The notes under the pieces: model-generated
Told to the model about the DNA's origin: nothing
The model's input: only the letters and a program-made list of their open reading frames with translations
Database searches by the model: none
Shown: positions 13,138 to 14,787 of the stretch, one piece after another
Layout: each line of letters starts with the position of its first letter
Position numbering within the stretch: position 1 is the first letter of the stretch
Made by a program: the position numbers and the translations under genes
DNA from: DASUVJ01 sp036378995
GTDB taxonomy: Bacteria; Patescibacteriota; Saccharimonadia; Saccharimonadales; Saccharimonadaceae
Assembly: GCA_036378995.1 (NCBI GenBank)
Contig: DASUVJ010000002.1
Span: forward strand, 1-14,787
Length of the DNA stretch: 14,787 nt
Direction of reading: 5' to 3'

Positions 13138-13160
13138 CCCCGGGAGACCGGGGGTTCTTT
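13138..13160 (+). terminator. Terminator of the 20-residue peptide gene
   Basis: CCCCGG (13138-13143), loop GAGA, CCGGGG (13148-13153), then GTTCTTTTT. A compact GC stem with a U-run. Confidence 0.88.
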
Positions 13161-13174
13161 TTACCTCAGAGCAA

Positions 13175-13203
13175 TTTACAAATATAAGCTAAAGTGGTAT
13201 AAT
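13175..13203 (+). promoter_or_regulatory. Strong promoter of the Cys-rich GC-rich gene
   Basis: -35 TTTACA (13175-13180), a 17-bp spacer and perfect -10 TATAAT (13198-13203) with extended TG (13195-13196). The start point is near 13210. Confidence 0.85.
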
Positions 13204-13213
13204 ATATAATTGA

Positions 13214-13254
13214 ACCACCGCCGGTGGTCCGCACATCTACTTCGAGGAGGTGGT
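13214..13254 (+). promoter_or_regulatory. Leader with two alternative hairpins at the ribosome binding site
   Basis: ACCACC (13214-13219) pairs perfectly with GGTGGT at 13223-13228 (3-nt loop). The same region, 13214-13222, can also pair 8 of 9 bases with GGAGGTGGT at 13246-13254, which contains the ribosome binding site. The first fold leaves the site open and the second masks it. TCGAGGAG (13242-13249) is followed by 9 nt and GTG 13259. Confidence 0.5.
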
Positions 13255-13258
13255 GTGA

Positions 13259-13636
13259 GTGCCAATGGCACCCACGCATCGCGTCAGGCACGCCGGGCTC
13301 GGCGAGGCGAACATCTACGTTTCGCCCCGCCAGCAGGCTGCGCTTGACGGCCATAACACGGAAGCGCGCGACCGCGCGAGGCAGCACGTCTGCATCCGCT
13401 TTCGTGAGGCATGCAAGGCCAAGGCCGGCGCTAGCTGGAACTGGGTCGACGGTCAGCCGTTCATCAACTGGAACGAACTGGCCATCACCAAGCTCCCGCT
13501 GCCGGAAGCACCATCCGCCGCGACGCCCGTCGTGACGGTTCCGCCGCGAGCGGAAGGGTCGTGCTGCGATGACGAGAACTGCGTCGTCTGCGACCAAGGC
13601 AACCACGGCTTCTGCCGCAAAGGCTGTACGCTCTAG
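13259..13636 (+). CDS. Unknown Cys-rich small protein in second GC-rich island
   Basis: 125 residues from GTG 13259, chosen because GAGGAGG lies about 8-9 nt upstream. It has no membrane helix or clear signal peptide. The middle part (RDRARQHVCIRFREACKA, then WNWVDGQPFINWNEL) looks like a folded domain with several Trp. A Pro/Ala linker follows, then a Cys-rich tail with six Cys spaced CC-x4-C-x2-C-x7-C-x3-C plus a His, suggesting zinc binding or disulfides. I recognise no family. Codons favour G/C at the third position, unlike neighbours, suggesting transfer. A strong promoter and a terminator make it a complete unit. An antisense frame (13166-13693) is a GC-bias shadow. Confidence 0.7.
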   Translation: MPMAPTHRVRHAGLGEANIYVSPRQQAALDGHNTEARDRARQHVCIRFREACKAKAGASWNWVDGQPFINWNELAITKLPLPEAPSAATPVVTVPPRAEGSCCDDENCVVCDQGNHGFCRKGCTL

Positions 13637-13678
13637 CGGTGAGGCAATCCCCACTACTCCGAAGGAGGTGAAGCGAAA

Positions 13679-13714
13679 GCCGTGTCCCATCACAGGGGCA
13701 CGGCAGTTTCATTT
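13679..13714 (+). terminator. Terminator of the Cys-rich gene
   Basis: GCCGTGTCCC (13679-13688) and GGGGCACGGC (13695-13704) form a 10-bp stem (one G-U) with a 6-nt loop, followed by AGTTTCATTT. It is preceded by a stray AAGGAGGTGA (13662-13671) with no credible start codon after it. Confidence 0.75.
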
Positions 13715-13736
13715 CTAGAATCTGCACCCCCACGCC

Positions 13737-14423
13737 CTATGGGAGATGCTGACCAGGGCAACCGGCAAGAACCCTCTTTATCGCCTCTTTTTCAGCCTGC
13801 GTCACCCAAAGACTGTACTTTTTTTTAACAGCAATCTGCCGTGCAACGTACTGGCAACGGAATGCTTTATTTGAAGGAAGCCACGTCGCGGCGTCGCCAT
13901 CAGACTTCTGCTGATTAGCCGCGCCGTCCACAGCAAGAAGCTCAAGCGGATCGTTTGCCAGCTCTTCGCGCGTTAAAGGATCTAGTTGCTGGGCGCCTGT
14001 TTGCCAAGCATTACTCAGTGCCACTACATGATCAATTTGCACGTCATCGCTTGTTGTCTCGCCGCGCGTAAATTGGATTGTCTTTCCTGTATACGGGTCA
14101 TTCAGCATCCCCGAGATAACTCGACACTCGGAATCCACGGTTACATTTTTAAGATCCCGGTACAAAATAGTGTTTCGCGTGTCGCAGCCATTATCCTCGG
14201 CCCAACCTCCGCCAAACTGATCACGAGAGTAATCAGTTTTAGGGGCGCGTCCTTTTACCGGCAGTTCCTCTAGCGCCGTCGCCGCTTCGCCGGTAGCGGC
14301 TTGACTTGCACCTGGCTGCTGCGCGGCATCATAAAAACTCGGATGAAGAAAAATCCCTCCGACAACTACAGCTAGCGCAATAATCAGCCCGATCGTTCGC
14401 CGAATCCTATAGACGCGTTTCAT
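13737..14423 (-). CDS. Secreted or membrane-anchored HNH endonuclease-family protein (DUF1524-like)
   Basis: 228 residues. An N-terminal signal or anchor (MKRVYRIRRT then a hydrophobic run, about 11-27) and an Ala/Gln-rich linker precede the nuclease domain. The motif QIDHVVALSNAW carries the His of the His-Me finger. The ND-PLELLAVDGAANQQKSDGDA segment supplies the Asn-rich second part, with WLP after it, as in the DUF1524/GmrSD C-terminal HNH family. Four Cys (in GCDTR, ECRV, RCQYV and GCPG) may form disulfides outside the cell. A likely role is cutting extracellular DNA for nucleotide scavenging or uptake, sensible in an organism with limited biosynthesis (inference). The -10 box ends 6 nt before ATG 14423 with no ribosome binding site. 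It is divergent from the M1 peptidase gene. Confidence 0.88.
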   Translation of the reverse strand: MKRVYRIRRTIGLIIALAVVVGGIFLHPSFYDAAQQPGASQAATGEAATALEELPVKGRAPKTDYSRDQFGGGWAEDNGCDTRNTILYRDLKNVTVDSECRVISGMLNDPYTGKTIQFTRGETTSDDVQIDHVVALSNAWQTGAQQLDPLTREELANDPLELLAVDGAANQQKSDGDAATWLPSNKAFRCQYVARQIAVKKKYSLWVTQAEKEAIKRVLAGCPGQHLP

Positions 14424-14429
14424 GAACTC

Positions 14430-14448
14430 ATTATACCTTTGTTACAAT
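14430..14448. promoter_or_regulatory. Back-to-back leaderless promoters of the HNH and M1 genes
   Basis: Minus-strand TATAAT (14430-14435) ends 6 nt before ATG 14423. Plus-strand TACAAT (14443-14448) ends 6 nt before ATG 14455. Only 31 bp separate the two start codons, so each polymerase footprint covers the other promoter. Confidence 0.6.
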
Positions 14449-14454
14449 AAAGAT

Positions 14455-14787
14455 ATGCAGACCGTATCCCACTTAATCGAACAGTTCATACCAGACCATT
14501 ACGACCTATCGATGAAACTCGACGGGCAAAACAGAACATTCGAAGGGACGGTATCTATTCATGGAGTCTCGCAGCCAACATCCGAGGTAATCTCGGTTCA
14601 TGCAAAAGAACTTTCCATTCACTCGGTGACGTTCGATGGCAAAGAGGCGCAGTGGCGCGACGGCGAGAATGATGAAGTTATCATTACACACCAAGACATG
14701 GCGCCGGGCAAGCACATGGTAGTAATTGCCTTTAGCGGCACAATAACTGATGCCATGCACGGGCTTTATCCTTGTTACTACGAACAT
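14455..14787 (+). CDS. M1-family aminopeptidase, N-terminal part (3' partial)
   Basis: ATG 14455 opens a frame that runs through the end of the window (111 residues so far, no stop). The N-terminal beta domain of M1 peptidases is recognisable: QFIPDHYDLSMKLDG, then FEGTVSIHG, then PGKHMVVIAFSGTITDAMHG and LYPCYYEH. The MHG-YPCYYEH block is the site that normally precedes the GAMEN and HExxH regions, which lie beyond the window. It should trim N-terminal residues from peptides, presumably in the cytoplasm as no signal peptide is present. There is no ribosome binding site; the transcript is probably leaderless. It has no downstream stop in the visible part. Confidence 0.9.
   Translation, partial: MQTVSHLIEQFIPDHYDLSMKLDGQNRTFEGTVSIHGVSQPTSEVISVHAKELSIHSVTFDGKEAQWRDGENDEVIITHQDMAPGKHMVVIAFSGTITDAMHGLYPCYYEH

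Noticed and set aside
13166..13693. Minus-strand 175-codon frame opposite the Cys-rich gene
   Set aside because: The plus strand has promoter, ribosome binding site and terminator; the antisense frame has none and reflects high GC.
13682..13830. Possible small frame from GTG 13682 after the strong AAGGAGGTGA at 13662-13671
   Set aside because: The spacing is about 13 nt, the start lies in the terminator stem, and the frame then runs antisense into the HNH gene with no coding character.
1..14787. tRNA, rRNA, CRISPR arrays, transposases, phage genes
   Set aside because: None seen: no cloverleaf-like or direct-repeat array stood out by eye and no recombinase motifs appear in any convincing protein. 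A covariance-model scan was not possible.

Overview
The window looks like chromosome from a streamlined Patescibacteria/CPR genome, most likely a Saccharibacteria (TM7) relative. That assignment is inference. It rests on the gene set (ClpC, RadA and PIN-TRAM; NusA; a secreted HNH nuclease; an M1 aminopeptidase starting directly at its promoter; many tiny genes), moderate GC, tight packing and very short leaders. UGA is used as a stop codon (for example at 466-468 and 7275-7277), which argues against the UGA-recoding Gracilibacteria and Absconditabacteria.

Layout. 1-468 is the 3' end of a secreted protein, probably a penicillin-binding protein, closed by a shared terminator. 536-6482 is a leftward stress/DNA-maintenance operon: CIRCE operator, clpC, a membrane-anchored HExxH coiled-coil protein, radA and a YacL-like PIN-TRAM protein. 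This recalls the Firmicutes ctsR-mcsAB-clpC-radA-disA-yacL cluster, but ctsR, mcsAB and disA are missing and the control site is a perfect HrcA/CIRCE box overlapping the promoter. 6499-7916 holds a GlsB-type small membrane protein and a two-gene redox unit (heme-type membrane protein plus cupredoxin). 7999-9233 is nusA with its own promoter, leader hairpin and terminator.

9238-10150 is a GC-rich island with two divergent unknown small genes driven by near-consensus promoters. 10149-11085 encodes a coiled-coil protein and an alkyladenine DNA glycosylase. 11145-12465 holds convergent FKBP and SDR genes. 12503-13130 holds three very small genes: a membrane protein, a DUF6496-like protein and a 20-residue basic peptide. 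13175-13714 is a second GC-rich transcription unit for a Cys-rich unknown protein. 13737-14787 is a divergent pair: a secreted HNH nuclease and the start of an M1 aminopeptidase.

The most interesting signals are these. (1) Three unknown GC-rich small genes lie in two separate islands; two of them share the same leader plan (17-bp-spaced promoter, about 50-nt leader with a hairpin, TCGAGGAG, exactly 9 nt, then a TTG or GTG start). (2) The leader of the Cys-rich gene can form alternative structures that free or mask its ribosome binding site. (3) A -10 box ending exactly 6 nt before the ATG recurs at four genes, which suggests leaderless mRNAs. (4) A perfect CIRCE contains the clpC -35 box in its spacer and could also terminate the upstream gene.
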